Shown here: piece by piece, positions 18,614-27,951 of the stretch
How positions within the stretch are numbered: the stretch's first letter is position 1
Layout: each line of letters opens with the position of its first letter
Origin: Porphyromonas crevioricanis
GTDB lineage: Bacteria > Bacteroidota > Bacteroidia > Bacteroidales > Porphyromonadaceae
Length of the DNA: 64,000 nucleotides
Direction of reading: 5' to 3'
NCBI RefSeq assembly: GCF_900167225.1
Contig: NZ_FUXH01000007.1
Span: 43,632 to 107,631, forward strand
The notes under the pieces: generated by a model
The model's input: only the letters and a program-made list of their open reading frames with translations
The model's database searches: none
What the model was told of the DNA's origin: nothing
Translations under genes and position numbers: made by a program

Positions 18614-19291
18614 CTATTTCCGCTGCTTGGTCAAAATCTTGTCTATCATGCCATAGCTGAGAGCTTCTTCGGCTGTCATCCAATAGTCACGGTCGCTGTC
18701 TCGCTCCACATCCTCTATCTTCTTGCCGGAGTGAGTGGAGATAATTGTGTACAACTCTTTCTTCACTCGCAATATCTCACGGGCTGCAATCTCCAGATCG
18801 CTGGCCTGACCGCTCATACCCCCCAATGGCTGATGAATCATTACCCGAGAGTGCGGCAAAGCAAACCGCTTGCCTTTCTCTCCTGCCACCAGCAATACGG
18901 AGGCCATGGAGGCTGCCATACCGGTACATATGGTAGAGATTTCACTACCTATGTATTGCATGGTGTCGTAGATGCCATAGCCGGCATAGACCGATCCTCC
19001 CGGAGAATTGATATATATGGAAATATCTTTCCCAGGATCACTGCTATCCAAATAGAGCAACTGTGCCTGAATTACGTTGGCGGCATAGTCATCTATCTGC
19101 GTCCCAAGAAAGATAATACGGTCCATCATCAAACGAGAGAAGACATCCATCTGAGCAACGTTGAGTTGTCGTTCCTCCATAATCGTAGGAGAGATATAGC
19201 TGCTCTGTACCTTGAGATAGTCGTCCAAGCCGGTACTGCTCATGCGCAGATGACCGGTGGCATATTTTCTGAAATCGTCTTTTGTATTCAT
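18614..19291 (-). CDS. clpP: ClpP, proteolytic subunit of the ClpXP protease
   Basis: Serine protease that forms the tetradecameric chamber paired with ClpX. The catalytic Ser is in 'TGMAASMASVLL', His in 'RVMIHQPLGG' and Asp in 'ERDSDRDYWMTAEEA'. At 225 residues it carries a slightly long N-terminus ('NTKDDFRKYATGHLRMS') that is probably processed. It heads the clpP-clpX pair; a candidate -7 box lies 126-133 bp upstream. Confidence 0.98.
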   Translation of the reverse strand: MNTKDDFRKYATGHLRMSSTGLDDYLKVQSSYISPTIMEERQLNVAQMDVFSRLMMDRIIFLGTQIDDYAANVIQAQLLYLDSSDPGKDISIYINSPGGSVYAGYGIYDTMQYIGSEISTICTGMAASMASVLLVAGEKGKRFALPHSRVMIHQPLGGMSGQASDLEIAAREILRVKKELYTIISTHSGKKIEDVERDSDRDYWMTAEEALSYGMIDKILTKQRK

Positions 19292-19416
19292 TATTATTTT
19301 TCTGCGTTGTGCTGCTGTAGTAAGTAGTATATATAGGATAAGAAGGAGGATAGCTGCAAAGACCGCCCTGCCTCAAAACCAGCAGAACTCGGATCAGGCC
19401 AATCGCCCTACCCAAA

Positions 19417-19424
19417 CAAAGGTA
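19417..19424 (-). promoter_or_regulatory. Candidate -7 box for clpPX; remaining gap otherwise featureless
   Basis: Read on the minus strand the bases are TACCTTTG, a match to TAnnTTTG, about 125 bp before clpP. No convincing -33 box was found. The 360-bp gap between the divergent clpP and dps starts (19292-19655) must hold promoters for both; I saw no gene, hairpin or repeat in the rest of it. Confidence 0.4.
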
Positions 19425-19655
19425 GAAAATTTATGCACCCCTGCCTATACTTTTTATCCTGCCATTGTTCCTAGCATTTGGAGAGTGAGCAAGAAACACA
19501 TACGACTTCCGCAATGCCTCGACGATAAGAGATCATCACAGGGGCTACTCCAAAATATAGATTTCGTCTATTCTACCATAGGATAAAACAGTTCCTCATC
19601 ATAGTTTTTCACCATACATTTGCCCACAGATAACCAAACAAAAAAAAGAATGATT

Positions 19656-20135
19656 ATGAATAAGAACATCCTTTCCATCACAGGATTGAACCCCAACGGT
19701 TTGAAAGAAACAGTCGTAGGCTTGGAAACCTTGCTGGCTTCCTACCAAGTTTATTACAATAATCTCCGTGGCTATCATTGGCACGTACGTGGGCCTCTCT
19801 TTTATGAATTGCACGCCCAGTTCGAGAAATGGTACGATGCCACGGCCGAGAAAATCGATGAGATAGCAGAGCGGCTCCTGCAATTGGAAGTCTCTCCGGA
19901 GAACAGAATGAGCATCCTCATTGGTCAAAGCAAAATCAAAGAGACAAGCAAAATGACCGACCCTGCGCAGATTTTGCCCGAAATACTCGACAACTACAAG
20001 CTATTGATGGCTCTCGAAAGGGAAACATTACGGGCTGCAGCCGAGGCCGGCGATGAAGTTACCGTTGCTCTGATGGGTAATTTTCTGGCTGAGCAGGAAA
20101 AGGAAATTTGGATGCTCACGGCCTATCTGAACTAA
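19656..20135 (+). CDS. dps: Dps-family ferritin-like DNA-protection protein
   Basis: Forms a 12-subunit shell that oxidises and stores iron with peroxide and shields DNA. The Dps signature is present: 'NLRGYHWHVRGPLFYELHAQ' followed by 'YDATAEKIDEIAERLLQL', which supplies the intersubunit ferroxidase His, Asp and Glu residues. About 159 residues, the usual length. ATG 19650 (two codons earlier) is an equal alternative; the reading from TTG 19620 is unlikely. In anaerobes dps is generally under OxyR; no operator could be defined here. An intrinsic terminator follows at 20267-20314. Confidence 0.95.
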   Translation: MNKNILSITGLNPNGLKETVVGLETLLASYQVYYNNLRGYHWHVRGPLFYELHAQFEKWYDATAEKIDEIAERLLQLEVSPENRMSILIGQSKIKETSKMTDPAQILPEILDNYKLLMALERETLRAAAEAGDEVTVALMGNFLAEQEKEIWMLTAYLN

Positions 20136-20266
20136 GCTACTGAAACAATCTTGAGGAGTTCATGCGATGGCCTCACAAATAGAGGCGTGTGTATCTGCAA
20201 ATAACCCTGTGTGCCATTAACCTTGCATTAGATCTCCTCCCTCTCTGCCTTTCCTCGTAAAGGCGC

Positions 20267-20314
20267 AAAAATCCCCTCGAAGACGTCTTGCTGGCATCTT
20301 TGAGGGGATTTTAT
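20267..20314 (+). terminator. Intrinsic terminator downstream of dps
   Basis: AAAATCCCCTC and GAGGGGATTTT pair across a ~21-nt loop, ending in a T-rich run. It lies 130 bp after the dps stop, so the transcript would carry a long 3' tail. Confidence 0.75.
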
Positions 20315-20422
20315 CTTTCTCGCTCAATCACCTTTGCCGGCCAAGAGATCTACTTACACTTGAAATCTAAGGATTTTGCTTGACCTCAAATATCAACAAA
20401 TACGAATGTGAGCTGGGGATTT

Positions 20423-20708
20423 TTCTCGGGTAAGGCGACGAAGATTCTCGGGCAAGGTGATGAGGATTCTTAGGAAAGCTGAGAGAGCTTATCGAGCAAG
20501 GCGATGAGGTTTCTCGGGCAAAGCGATGAATATTCTCGGGCAAGGTGATGAGGCTTCTTAGGAAAGCCGATAGAGCTTATCGAGCAAGGCGACGAGGCTT
20601 CTCGGGCAAAGCGATAAATATTCTCGGGCAAGGAGAAAAATTTTCCTGGGCAAGAAAATTTATTTCCGTGCGCAAGAAAAAATATTTCTCTGCGCACGAA
20701 AATTCAGC
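20423..20708 (+). repeat. Tandem array of 13 exact-length 22-bp units with 88-bp higher-order duplication
   Basis: Unit boundaries fall every 22 bp without a single length change: 20423, 20445, 20467 and so on to 20687. The commonest core is TTCTCGGGCAAGGCGATGAG. Units 2-5 and 6-9 form two nearly identical 88-bp blocks in which unit types recur in the same order, so a four-unit block was duplicated. Units 10-13 drift towards A-rich sequence with TGCGCA. Because 22 is not a multiple of 3 the array cannot encode a repeated peptide in one frame. It ends 50 bp before the HU-like gene. P. gingivalis has MITE-like elements (BrickBuilt) built of 23-nt repeats; whether this array is related is unknown. 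Confidence 0.95.
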
Positions 20709-20758
20709 TAACTTAGCAGAGATTTATAACACTTTGTTTAACAGTAAATTATATCATC

Positions 20759-21244
20759 ATGATTAAAATCAAAGCAGTTGAGCGTAAAGTCGGTTTTGGC
20801 AAGACCAACAAGACGCTTTGGTACCCCGCAATCCATTTGCATTCGGATGTGACGTTCGAGGAGTTTATCGAACTCGTGGCGGACGAGACAACAGTCTCTT
20901 CGGCTGATGTTAAGGCGGTGTTTGACCGTGCCGCGAAGGTGCTTATCCGTCTGCTTCAGGACGGCAAAAGCGTCGATTGCGGCGACATGGGCACTTATCG
21001 CCCCAGCATCACGGCGAAGACCGGTTCGGGCGTCGATAGTGCCGAGAAGGTCGGCGTCGAGCTCGTGGACAAGGCCAAGGTCATCTATACGCCTCGCGTG
21101 AAGGTTAAGACGGCTCTCAAGGGCGTTCGCCTGGAGCGTGCCGAGCGTGTACTGGATGTCGCCTACAATTCCTTGGGCAAGAAAAAAGAAAACAATGGCG
21201 GTGGCTCTTCGCCCTCCGACGACAATGGACAAATTGGGGCGTAA
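20759..21244 (+). CDS. HU-related histone-like DNA-binding protein (TIGR01201-like)
   Basis: 161 residues. Residues ~1-125 have the HU/IHF-like pattern ('FEEFIELVADETTVSSADVKAV', 'LLQDGKSVDCGDMGTYRPSI') of the Bacteroidota HU_rel family, which binds DNA without known sequence preference. The C-terminus is a Lys/Asn/Gly/Ser linker ('KKKENNGGGSSPSDDNGQIGA') with no fold. The gene is visibly more GC-rich, with many GCG, GTC and CTC codons, than its neighbours, which suggests different ancestry. A 22-bp tandem array sits directly upstream and an intrinsic terminator directly downstream, so it is a monocistronic unit. Confidence 0.88.
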   Translation: MIKIKAVERKVGFGKTNKTLWYPAIHLHSDVTFEEFIELVADETTVSSADVKAVFDRAAKVLIRLLQDGKSVDCGDMGTYRPSITAKTGSGVDSAEKVGVELVDKAKVIYTPRVKVKTALKGVRLERAERVLDVAYNSLGKKKENNGGGSSPSDDNGQIGA

Positions 21245-21287
21245 AACGCTTATTTCGTTACATTAAAAAAGAAGAAAATCGCCAATT

Positions 21288-21328
21288 ACTCCCCGTATAA
21301 TCATTTTATGCGGGGAGTTGTCTTATTT
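21288..21328. terminator. Bidirectional terminator between the HU-like gene and mnmE
   Basis: ACTCCCCGTATAA pairs with TTATGCGGGGAGT (one mismatch) around TCATT. T-rich sequence follows on both strands (TGTCTTATTT on plus; CGATTTTCTTC on minus), so it can end both converging genes. Confidence 0.85.
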
Positions 21329-22723
21329 GCCGATACAGAAGTGAGAAAATATATGGTGAAGGACAGTGTCCGAACCAATGCGACGACCGCTGATCTCCTC
21401 TATACTGTCGATACAAGCCCTGAGATCCGGACTAAGGAAATCCGAGCTAATGCCATCCTCAAGCCCCTGAACAACACGACGAAGTGCTTCGGCTGCATTC
21501 AACAATGCCTGATAATGCCTCGTGTTACTCACAATAATGTCATTGCTTCCCTCAGGGAGTTGCGCCAATTGCAGCAACTCTTGTTTCAGAAGTTCTATCC
21601 CCTCTCCTTTTTTAGCCGCTAAGCAGATCCTTTTCATCGAGCGCAACTCCTCGGGAAGCAGATCTTCGGCCGGAGTCGCCAAATCGCTCTTGTTAAGTAG
21701 GAGCAAGACGGGAGTCTCTCCGGCTGCACGGCAAAGCCTATTCGTCTCTTCCCGATCCAATTGGCTCAAATATCGCCCATCCAGCACATAGAGGATGATA
21801 TTTGCTTCGGAAATAGCAGCAAAAGACCGCTCGATACCAATCTGCTCTATCTTATCCTCAGTAGAACGAATACCGGCCGTATCGACGAGCCGAAAAAGGA
21901 TGCCCCCTATGCGCAAGCTATCCTCCACTGTATCTCTGGTGGTACCGGCCGTATCGCTTACAATAGCTCGATCCCTGCCGAGCAAGGCGTTGAGCAGAGT
22001 AGACTTACCAGCGTTGGCAGGCCCAACAATCGCCACAGCGACCCCTTCCTTCACTGCATTTCCGGCCGAGTAGGTCGTAATAAGCTGCTCTATACGCTGC
22101 AAAGTGGAGGAGCATAGCTCAATAAGAGTAGAACGATCCGCAAACTCGACATCTTCTTCGGAAAAATCCAACTCCAACTCCAAAAGGGCAGTCAGCTCGA
22201 TCAACTTGTCTGCCAAGGCGTTGAATGCGGCACTATAAGAGCCATCGGCCTGCTTACGAGCCAAGCGAAGTGCCTGTGCAGACCGAGCTGAAATAATGTC
22301 CGCAACAGCTTCGGCCTGAGACAAGTCCAGACGACCATTGAGAAAAGCTCGCTTGCTAAACTCTCCCGGCTCAGCCATGCGACAACCGTTGCCAATCAAC
22401 AAACGAAGGAGTTGTTCCTGTATATAAAGAGAGCCATGACAGGCCAACTCCACGGTATCTTCACCGGTGAAAGAATGGGGAGAACGAAAAAGAGTCGCAA
22501 CTACATCGTCTAAAACTTCCCCTCCCTCATATCTGACACTTCCGTAACCGGAGCGGTATGCCGGCCATTCATGCAGCTGTTTACCCCCAACAGACCGAAA
22601 CAAACGATCTACAATGGATATTGCTTCGGGGCCACTGACACGCAATACCGCCAAACCGCCCTCACCCGCAGGAGTGGCAATGGCACATATCGTATCTTGA
22701 TTTACAAGGTGTAGCGAATCCAT
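21323..22723 (-). CDS. mnmE: tRNA-modification GTPase MnmE
   Basis: With MnmG it installs the carboxymethylaminomethyl group on wobble U34 of several tRNAs. The N-terminal folate-binding domain starts 'DTICAIATPAGEGGLAVLRVSG'. The inserted G domain has P-loop 'GPANAGKSTLLNALL' (~230), switch region 'SDTAGTTRD', G3 'DTAG' and G4 'NKSD'. It ends 'HHIFSHFCIGK', the conserved CxGK catalytic tail. 466 residues is normal. It begins 7 nt after the TPR gene and is the last gene of the murF-rpoN-TPR-mnmE run. Confidence 0.98.
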   Translation of the reverse strand: MDSLHLVNQDTICAIATPAGEGGLAVLRVSGPEAISIVDRLFRSVGGKQLHEWPAYRSGYGSVRYEGGEVLDDVVATLFRSPHSFTGEDTVELACHGSLYIQEQLLRLLIGNGCRMAEPGEFSKRAFLNGRLDLSQAEAVADIISARSAQALRLARKQADGSYSAAFNALADKLIELTALLELELDFSEEDVEFADRSTLIELCSSTLQRIEQLITTYSAGNAVKEGVAVAIVGPANAGKSTLLNALLGRDRAIVSDTAGTTRDTVEDSLRIGGILFRLVDTAGIRSTEDKIEQIGIERSFAAISEANIILYVLDGRYLSQLDREETNRLCRAAGETPVLLLLNKSDLATPAEDLLPEELRSMKRICLAAKKGEGIELLKQELLQLAQLPEGSNDIIVSNTRHYQALLNAAEALRRVVQGLEDGISSDFLSPDLRACIDSIEEISGRRIGSDTVLHHIFSHFCIGK

Positions 22724-22730
22724 GGAATAA

Positions 22731-24875
22731 TTATTCGTTGAATAGTTGTGCCATACTGTCTACATATAAGGCTTGTAAATCCGGAGAGATCCCGGCCTGA
22801 GCCAAATCGGCCGTATCATTCCGGTATGCTTTGATCAGATCTCTCAATCCATGATCTCCGTAGAGAGAAACAGCCTTACGGTAGTGCTCAAGAGCTTGCA
22901 CTCGATCCGAAGCGACAGCATAGCAATGCCCCAAATTCAATTCATCGGAAGCCAGCACGGATCCTCCACCGCAGATCTGTTGATAGATTGCCCGTGCCTC
23001 CTCGTAGCGAGCTGTTGAGAAATAACACCAAGCCAGCGGGCGAAGCATCTGCAGGTCTTCTCTACCAGTCAGATCTCGATACTGCAAATAGAGCTCTATT
23101 GCTCTGGGATATTGCTTCTGCTCCATAAGCAAGGCAGCAGCTACCAGACAGGCCCGCTTGTCTCCTCCCTCTTGAGTAGCCAGTTGCAGGTACAGCTCCA
23201 CGGCCTTCTCGGTCCGCCCCATTGCTCCGGCACAGAACGCCATTTGTTTGAGAAGCCAGCTCCCCGGTTCGCTCTCGGAGAGAATATCGGCCCTATTGTA
23301 GGCCTTGAGAGCTCGTGAGGGATTGCCGGAGAGTTGATAGGCATAGCCGAGTTGCTCGTACAACTCTCTGGATGGCTCTGTCTGAACGGCTTTCCGTAAG
23401 AAAGGGATAGCAGCAGCACAACGCCCCAGAGAGAGCAATTTGCGGCCGAATAGAGCCTGTGTTTTATCCGGAGATAGATATTTGTTCAGCACTTCCGGCA
23501 CAGAAAAGTCCTTGGCAAACACATCATAGAAACTTGCCCTACGTGAGAACAACTTGTGAAAGCGATACAGATTCTCGACATATCGCTTTATTGTATTGGA
23601 AAGCTTCTCCCCTGTCGCTGCCTTATTCTCTCGCTTGAATTCATTGATTTGTTCCTGCATTTCTCTCATATCGAAGCCCATTTGAGCCAGAGCCATGCTG
23701 CGACTCTCTTGTGGCATCAATTTGAGAGTGAAAAGGAGAGAAAAGATATCCGAATCACAAAGCATGTAGGGTAATACGAGAGCCGCATCGGAGAGAGCCG
23801 AAGTTTGTTGCAAAAGGGCTTTTACCTGAGGATCCTCCGGAGAGAAGGGGCGAAACCAATTATGCAAATCCGAAAAGAAAGGCATGGCCTTGAGGTGACG
23901 AAAAGATCCAAAGACCACATCAGCCCCTTCTGCCTGTAAATCGGAAATCCGCCTCATCTTATCCTCTATACCGGACTCACGCATCTTGCGCATCCACTCG
24001 GGATCAGAGGCTGCCTTTTCGAACAGTCGCTCCAAATCTTGCTGCATCCCCGAGGACTTACCTTCAGACCATATTTTCTGCATAGCCGGCAAAAGCTCCT
24101 CCTGTAGCTCTTGAGTTAGCCGTTCTGTATGTTGTGCACGGAAAAGCCGGATATAGAGCTGCTCCAAAACAGCTCCCAAGGGAAAGCTCTCTTGAGCCAC
24201 ATCCAAGTGAATTTTAATCACAGGCTCAAAAAGCCGGGTATGGAGCGGATAGGTCTCTAACACCAACACTAACTCAACGAGAGCACGCACACGATTGTCG
24301 TATTCAAGGTGAGGATTTTGGATAAGCTCAAGCAAGAAGGTCACATCTCCCGTATGCCACCAAGTCCTCAAACCTAAACCAAGAGCAGAAATCAACATCG
24401 GCTTGAGAGAGGTCGGAGCTGCGATAATAGCATCCTGCTCCTCGGGAGTAAGACCATAGGCCGTCCAGATTCTAAAGAAAATGGTCTTGAGTAATTCCTC
24501 ATACTGAGCTGGCTGGCGAGAGTTGTCCTGCAGGAGAGAAAACAAGCCGGAAAGACTTTCATCCGAAAAACCCTTGCGAATCCGTACAGTTTCGTAGTAC
24601 TGAGCACTGTCTGAAACGATAGCTATACTACGATGCAGTTCATCACAAAGCTCCAGAAGCTGCAAGCGCAAGTTCGCAAGTATCCGGTCTCGATCAGGAT
24701 CGGGCGCACCTGAGACAAAAAACTCCAGCATATGTCTATAAACATCTGCCGATCTATCAAGCCGAGGCAGCAAGGAGGGTTGCTCTGCCGTCAGGACTTC
24801 TCTCAATAGCTCTATAGCTTCGGTGATTCGTTTCTTTTCTATGAGCTTGTATATGTCTTGTCTACGATCATTCAT
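22731..24875 (-). CDS. Large tetratricopeptide-repeat protein of unknown function
   Basis: 714 residues, no signal peptide or membrane segment, so cytoplasmic. The first ~440 residues are helical with no family I recognise. From ~490 onward TPR-type repeats are clear ('LYEQLGYAYQLSGNPSRALKAYNRA', 'KAVELYLQLATQEGG', 'RAIELYLQYRDLTG', 'EARAIYQQICGGG', 'QALEHYRKAVSLYGDHG'). TPR proteins scaffold complexes; no partner can be named. It sits 34 nt after rpoN and 7 nt before mnmE, so it is probably cotranscribed with both. Confidence 0.85.
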   Translation of the reverse strand: MNDRRQDIYKLIEKKRITEAIELLREVLTAEQPSLLPRLDRSADVYRHMLEFFVSGAPDPDRDRILANLRLQLLELCDELHRSIAIVSDSAQYYETVRIRKGFSDESLSGLFSLLQDNSRQPAQYEELLKTIFFRIWTAYGLTPEEQDAIIAAPTSLKPMLISALGLGLRTWWHTGDVTFLLELIQNPHLEYDNRVRALVELVLVLETYPLHTRLFEPVIKIHLDVAQESFPLGAVLEQLYIRLFRAQHTERLTQELQEELLPAMQKIWSEGKSSGMQQDLERLFEKAASDPEWMRKMRESGIEDKMRRISDLQAEGADVVFGSFRHLKAMPFFSDLHNWFRPFSPEDPQVKALLQQTSALSDAALVLPYMLCDSDIFSLLFTLKLMPQESRSMALAQMGFDMREMQEQINEFKRENKAATGEKLSNTIKRYVENLYRFHKLFSRRASFYDVFAKDFSVPEVLNKYLSPDKTQALFGRKLLSLGRCAAAIPFLRKAVQTEPSRELYEQLGYAYQLSGNPSRALKAYNRADILSESEPGSWLLKQMAFCAGAMGRTEKAVELYLQLATQEGGDKRACLVAAALLMEQKQYPRAIELYLQYRDLTGREDLQMLRPLAWCYFSTARYEEARAIYQQICGGGSVLASDELNLGHCYAVASDRVQALEHYRKAVSLYGDHGLRDLIKAYRNDTADLAQAGISPDLQALYVDSMAQLFNE

Positions 24876-24909
24876 GGTCTACAAAGGTACAAAGTCAAAC
24901 ACTTCCCTT

Positions 24910-26346
24910 TCAGAGAATCTCCCTGCGCATACGACCGGTGGGAAATCCCAATCGTTGTCTGTACTTGGCCACCGTACGTCTGGCTATTCGATAACCTTTA
25001 TCCTCCAACAAGCGAGTCAGAGCCTGATCCGACAACGGATGCCTCTTATCCTCTTTCTCGATAAGAGTTTTCAGAGCTGCCATGACCTCCATATTCGAGA
25101 TCTCATCGCCCTCATCAGTAGTCATCGCTGAGGAGAAAAAATGCTTGAGAGAGAAAATGCCAAAGTCCGTCTCAACATACTTGCCGGAGACAATTCGAGA
25201 AATTGTACTAACGTCGAAACCAGCAAGATCGGCCACATCTTTCAGTATCATGGGCTTGAGGTCGGATATTTCTCCCGATCGAAAATAGTCGGCTTGGAGG
25301 GATACGATCGTCCGCATCGTATTGAGCAGAGTCTCCTGTCGCATACGTATCGCCTCGATAAACCATTTCGCTCGCTCCATTTTGTGCTTGACAAAGAGCA
25401 GCGTCTCTCTGCGTTCCCTACTTCTATTCCCAGCCGAAGCCTTGTAGTCTCTGGCCATATCTACGTATTCGGGGTTTATTTTCAATACGGGCAATTCTCT
25501 CGTGCCCGGCATGGAGACAGAAAAAACGCCATTGTCCTCAGTTACGACAAAATCCGGCCGTATTTGCTGCATTTCTTCGACAGAATCGAATGCCAGAGCA
25601 TTCCCAGGTTTGGGGTTTAAGCGAACAATCAGTCGTGAGGCTTCGGCTAACTCTTCGGGGGAAATATCCAACAGAGAGGTCAGGCGATCGAAATGCTTAT
25701 TGGCAAAATCATCGAAATAATCCCGGATGATGACCAAAGCAAGATCACGTTTGGGATCCGGCGGTATTCTCTGCAACTGTAATAGCATACATTCACGCAA
25801 ATCCGCAGCAGCAATGCCCGGAGGATCGAGCGTCTTGATCAAATCTATCACAGAGGCAAGTTCTTCGGGCGAAGCACTAATGCCGGTATTGAAAATCAAA
25901 TCGTCCGAAAGATCAACGGCCGAACGACGCAAATAACCATCGGAATCTATGCTACCGATCACGAAAGGAGCAATACTGCGCTGCCTATCGGTGAGGGGCA
26001 ATAGCTCCAGCTGACCGAGCAACTGTTGGGAAGCTGTCTCGGCCGAAGCAGCAAAAGGAATATTGTCGTTCCGGGCTTCCCTATCCTGTATCTGCCGGAG
26101 CTTATAACCAGGAATGTCGTCCTCGTTGCGATAATCATCCAAGGAAAGATCTTCTTCATTGACATCCTGTTCCGAACTCTCTCTCCCCGGTATCGAATCT
26201 TCCAGCTCAAGAGCGGGATTGTCCTCTATCTCTTTCTTGATACGCAGCTCTAACTCCTGCATCGGCAATTCCAGCAACTTTATCTGCTGTATTTGTCGTG
26301 CCGAGAGCGATTGCTCCAACTGCTGCTGCAAACGATTTTTCAGCAT
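24910..26346 (-). CDS. rpoN: RNA polymerase sigma-54 factor
   Basis: Alternative sigma factor that needs AAA+ enhancer-binding activators. Region I is glutamine/leucine-rich ('LEQSLSARQIQQIKLLELPMQELELRI', split here by position 10-36), region II is acidic ('DVNEEDLSLDDYRNEDD'), and the C-terminus has the helix-turn-helix 'LADLAGFDVSTISRIVSGKY' and the RpoN box 'ARRTVAKYRQRLGFP' near residue 462. 478 residues is typical. It overlaps the murF stop by 7 nt. No activator gene is in the window. Confidence 0.97.
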   Translation of the reverse strand: MLKNRLQQQLEQSLSARQIQQIKLLELPMQELELRIKKEIEDNPALELEDSIPGRESSEQDVNEEDLSLDDYRNEDDIPGYKLRQIQDREARNDNIPFAASAETASQQLLGQLELLPLTDRQRSIAPFVIGSIDSDGYLRRSAVDLSDDLIFNTGISASPEELASVIDLIKTLDPPGIAAADLRECMLLQLQRIPPDPKRDLALVIIRDYFDDFANKHFDRLTSLLDISPEELAEASRLIVRLNPKPGNALAFDSVEEMQQIRPDFVVTEDNGVFSVSMPGTRELPVLKINPEYVDMARDYKASAGNRSRERRETLLFVKHKMERAKWFIEAIRMRQETLLNTMRTIVSLQADYFRSGEISDLKPMILKDVADLAGFDVSTISRIVSGKYVETDFGIFSLKHFFSSAMTTDEGDEISNMEVMAALKTLIEKEDKRHPLSDQALTRLLEDKGYRIARRTVAKYRQRLGFPTGRMRREIL

Positions 26347-27662
26347 AGAGGTAGGATTTGCTCCAAATGGATACCATGAGATCCCTTGATCAACACCAAG
26401 CTATCCCGCAGAGGCTCTTGCTCCAAACGCAGGGTCAACTCTTTTACTGAAGGATAAAGCTCCAATGGCAATTTCTCGAACAAATTCGCTTGAGCAGCTG
26501 CCTGTCCGAAAAGAGATCCGACAAGACAAATGCGACTATACACGCCTGTCGCTATCTTGCCCAAGACCTCAATATGCTCGGATAGGCTCTCGCTACCCAA
26601 TTCTCTCATATCCCCCAGAATAAGAACCTTGGGTTGCTTGCCACGCATCTGTTGCATATTGGCAATGGCCAAGCTCATACTCACAGGGTTGGCATTATAG
26701 GCATCCACCACTAAGGTATTGTACTGGGTACAGGTCAGTTGGGAGCGGTTGTTCTGAGGTTTGTAGTCTTCCAATGCTCGAAGAATACCCGCCGTGGCCA
26801 CATCGAAGTAGCGACCGACAGCCACCGCTGCCAAGGCATTAGGCAAATTGTAGTCACCAACCAGCTGTGTAGAGATATCGTGAGGGATAGCGACTTGCTT
26901 CCAGCGGAAACTAAGTGTATAGGGTTTGGCGCGAATGATATTGCCATAAAAAGTGGCCGAAGTGAAGGTACCATAGGTAACCTGCCGAAGGTCATGAGCC
27001 AACTCGACCAAAACAGGATCATCCGAGAAAACAAAAGCAATACCGTTGTGCTCACGCAAATAATCCATCAATTCTCCCTTGGTTCGTTTCACTCCCTCGA
27101 CGGAGCCAAAGCCCTCCAGATGAGCCTTACCGACATTGGTGATCAATCCGTAGTCGGGAGCTGCTATCTCGACCAACTCCCGAATATCTCCGGGATGAGA
27201 AGCTCCCATTTCTATCACCGCAATTTGATGCTTCGGTTGCAACCGAAGCAGGGTGAGCGGTACTCCGATGTGGTTGTTCAGATTTCCTTCCGTAGAAAGG
27301 ACATTATAGGCCTGACGCAATACAGCTGTAACAAGCTCCTTGGTCGTTGTTTTGCCATTGGTACCGGTAATTCCCAATACTGGCAAACCCAATTCCCTGC
27401 GGTGATGTGCGGCCAATTGCTGCAAACAGAGTAGACAATCCGATACCAAAATATAACGCTCCGCATCCTCGGGAGGGATGACGGCTGGGTCGTCCACTAC
27501 TGCATAAGCTGCACCCGATTGCAGGGCAGCCGCAGCAAACTTATTACCATCGAAGTGCTCCCCTTTTAACGCAAAAAACAGACTGTCGGTACTAACCTGA
27601 CGACTGTCTGTACAGACTTCCGGATGCGCAAGGAAATGACTATAAAGTTGAGTGATATTCAT
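26340..27662 (-). CDS. murF: UDP-MurNAc-tripeptide--D-Ala-D-Ala ligase
   Basis: Adds D-alanyl-D-alanine to complete the cytoplasmic muropeptide precursor. An N-terminal uridine-binding domain ('TDSRQVSTDSLFFALKGEHFDGNKF') is followed by the ATPase centre with P-loop 'GITGTNGKTTTKELV' (~100) and 'EMGASHPGDI', and by a C-terminal Rossmann domain ('VVDAYNANPVSM', 'LGDMRELG'). ATG 27662 gives the usual N-terminus 'MNITQLYSHFL'; ATG 27680 is in frame six codons earlier. A GAAGGG/CCCTTC hairpin at 27681-27699 overlaps the leader. Confidence 0.96.
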   Translation of the reverse strand: MNITQLYSHFLAHPEVCTDSRQVSTDSLFFALKGEHFDGNKFAAAALQSGAAYAVVDDPAVIPPEDAERYILVSDCLLCLQQLAAHHRRELGLPVLGITGTNGKTTTKELVTAVLRQAYNVLSTEGNLNNHIGVPLTLLRLQPKHQIAVIEMGASHPGDIRELVEIAAPDYGLITNVGKAHLEGFGSVEGVKRTKGELMDYLREHNGIAFVFSDDPVLVELAHDLRQVTYGTFTSATFYGNIIRAKPYTLSFRWKQVAIPHDISTQLVGDYNLPNALAAVAVGRYFDVATAGILRALEDYKPQNNRSQLTCTQYNTLVVDAYNANPVSMSLAIANMQQMRGKQPKVLILGDMRELGSESLSEHIEVLGKIATGVYSRICLVGSLFGQAAAQANLFEKLPLELYPSVKELTLRLEQEPLRDSLVLIKGSHGIHLEQILPLC

Positions 27663-27951
27663 AAGAAGCTTTGCTTGCATCCCTTCACAAGGCGAAGGGC
27701 CTTTTTACCTTAAACGAGACCGTCACATGGGCCATCAAAAAGGCTATTTCAGCTGTTTTTGGCCATTTTTTCAGACTGCAGTAACCGCAAAGCTCTTAGA
27801 CAGAGAGTGAAAGAGAACGCACTTTCTGGTACGTGACCATACTCGAATGTCGACAATAATGCAGTGACTGCCGTATTACGCAATGATCTCTAAGCACAAA
27901 TGTAAGGCAAAAGCCATTGTAGCCCAACAGACTCTCCAGAAGAAGAAATAA

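Noticed and set aside
20470..20697. Minus-strand 75-codon frame through the 22-bp array
   Set aside because: The frame exists only because the repeats lack stops; 22 is not divisible by 3, so no repeated peptide results.
20423..20708. CRISPR array
   Set aside because: Units are contiguous with no spacers and no cas genes lie nearby; it is a minisatellite.
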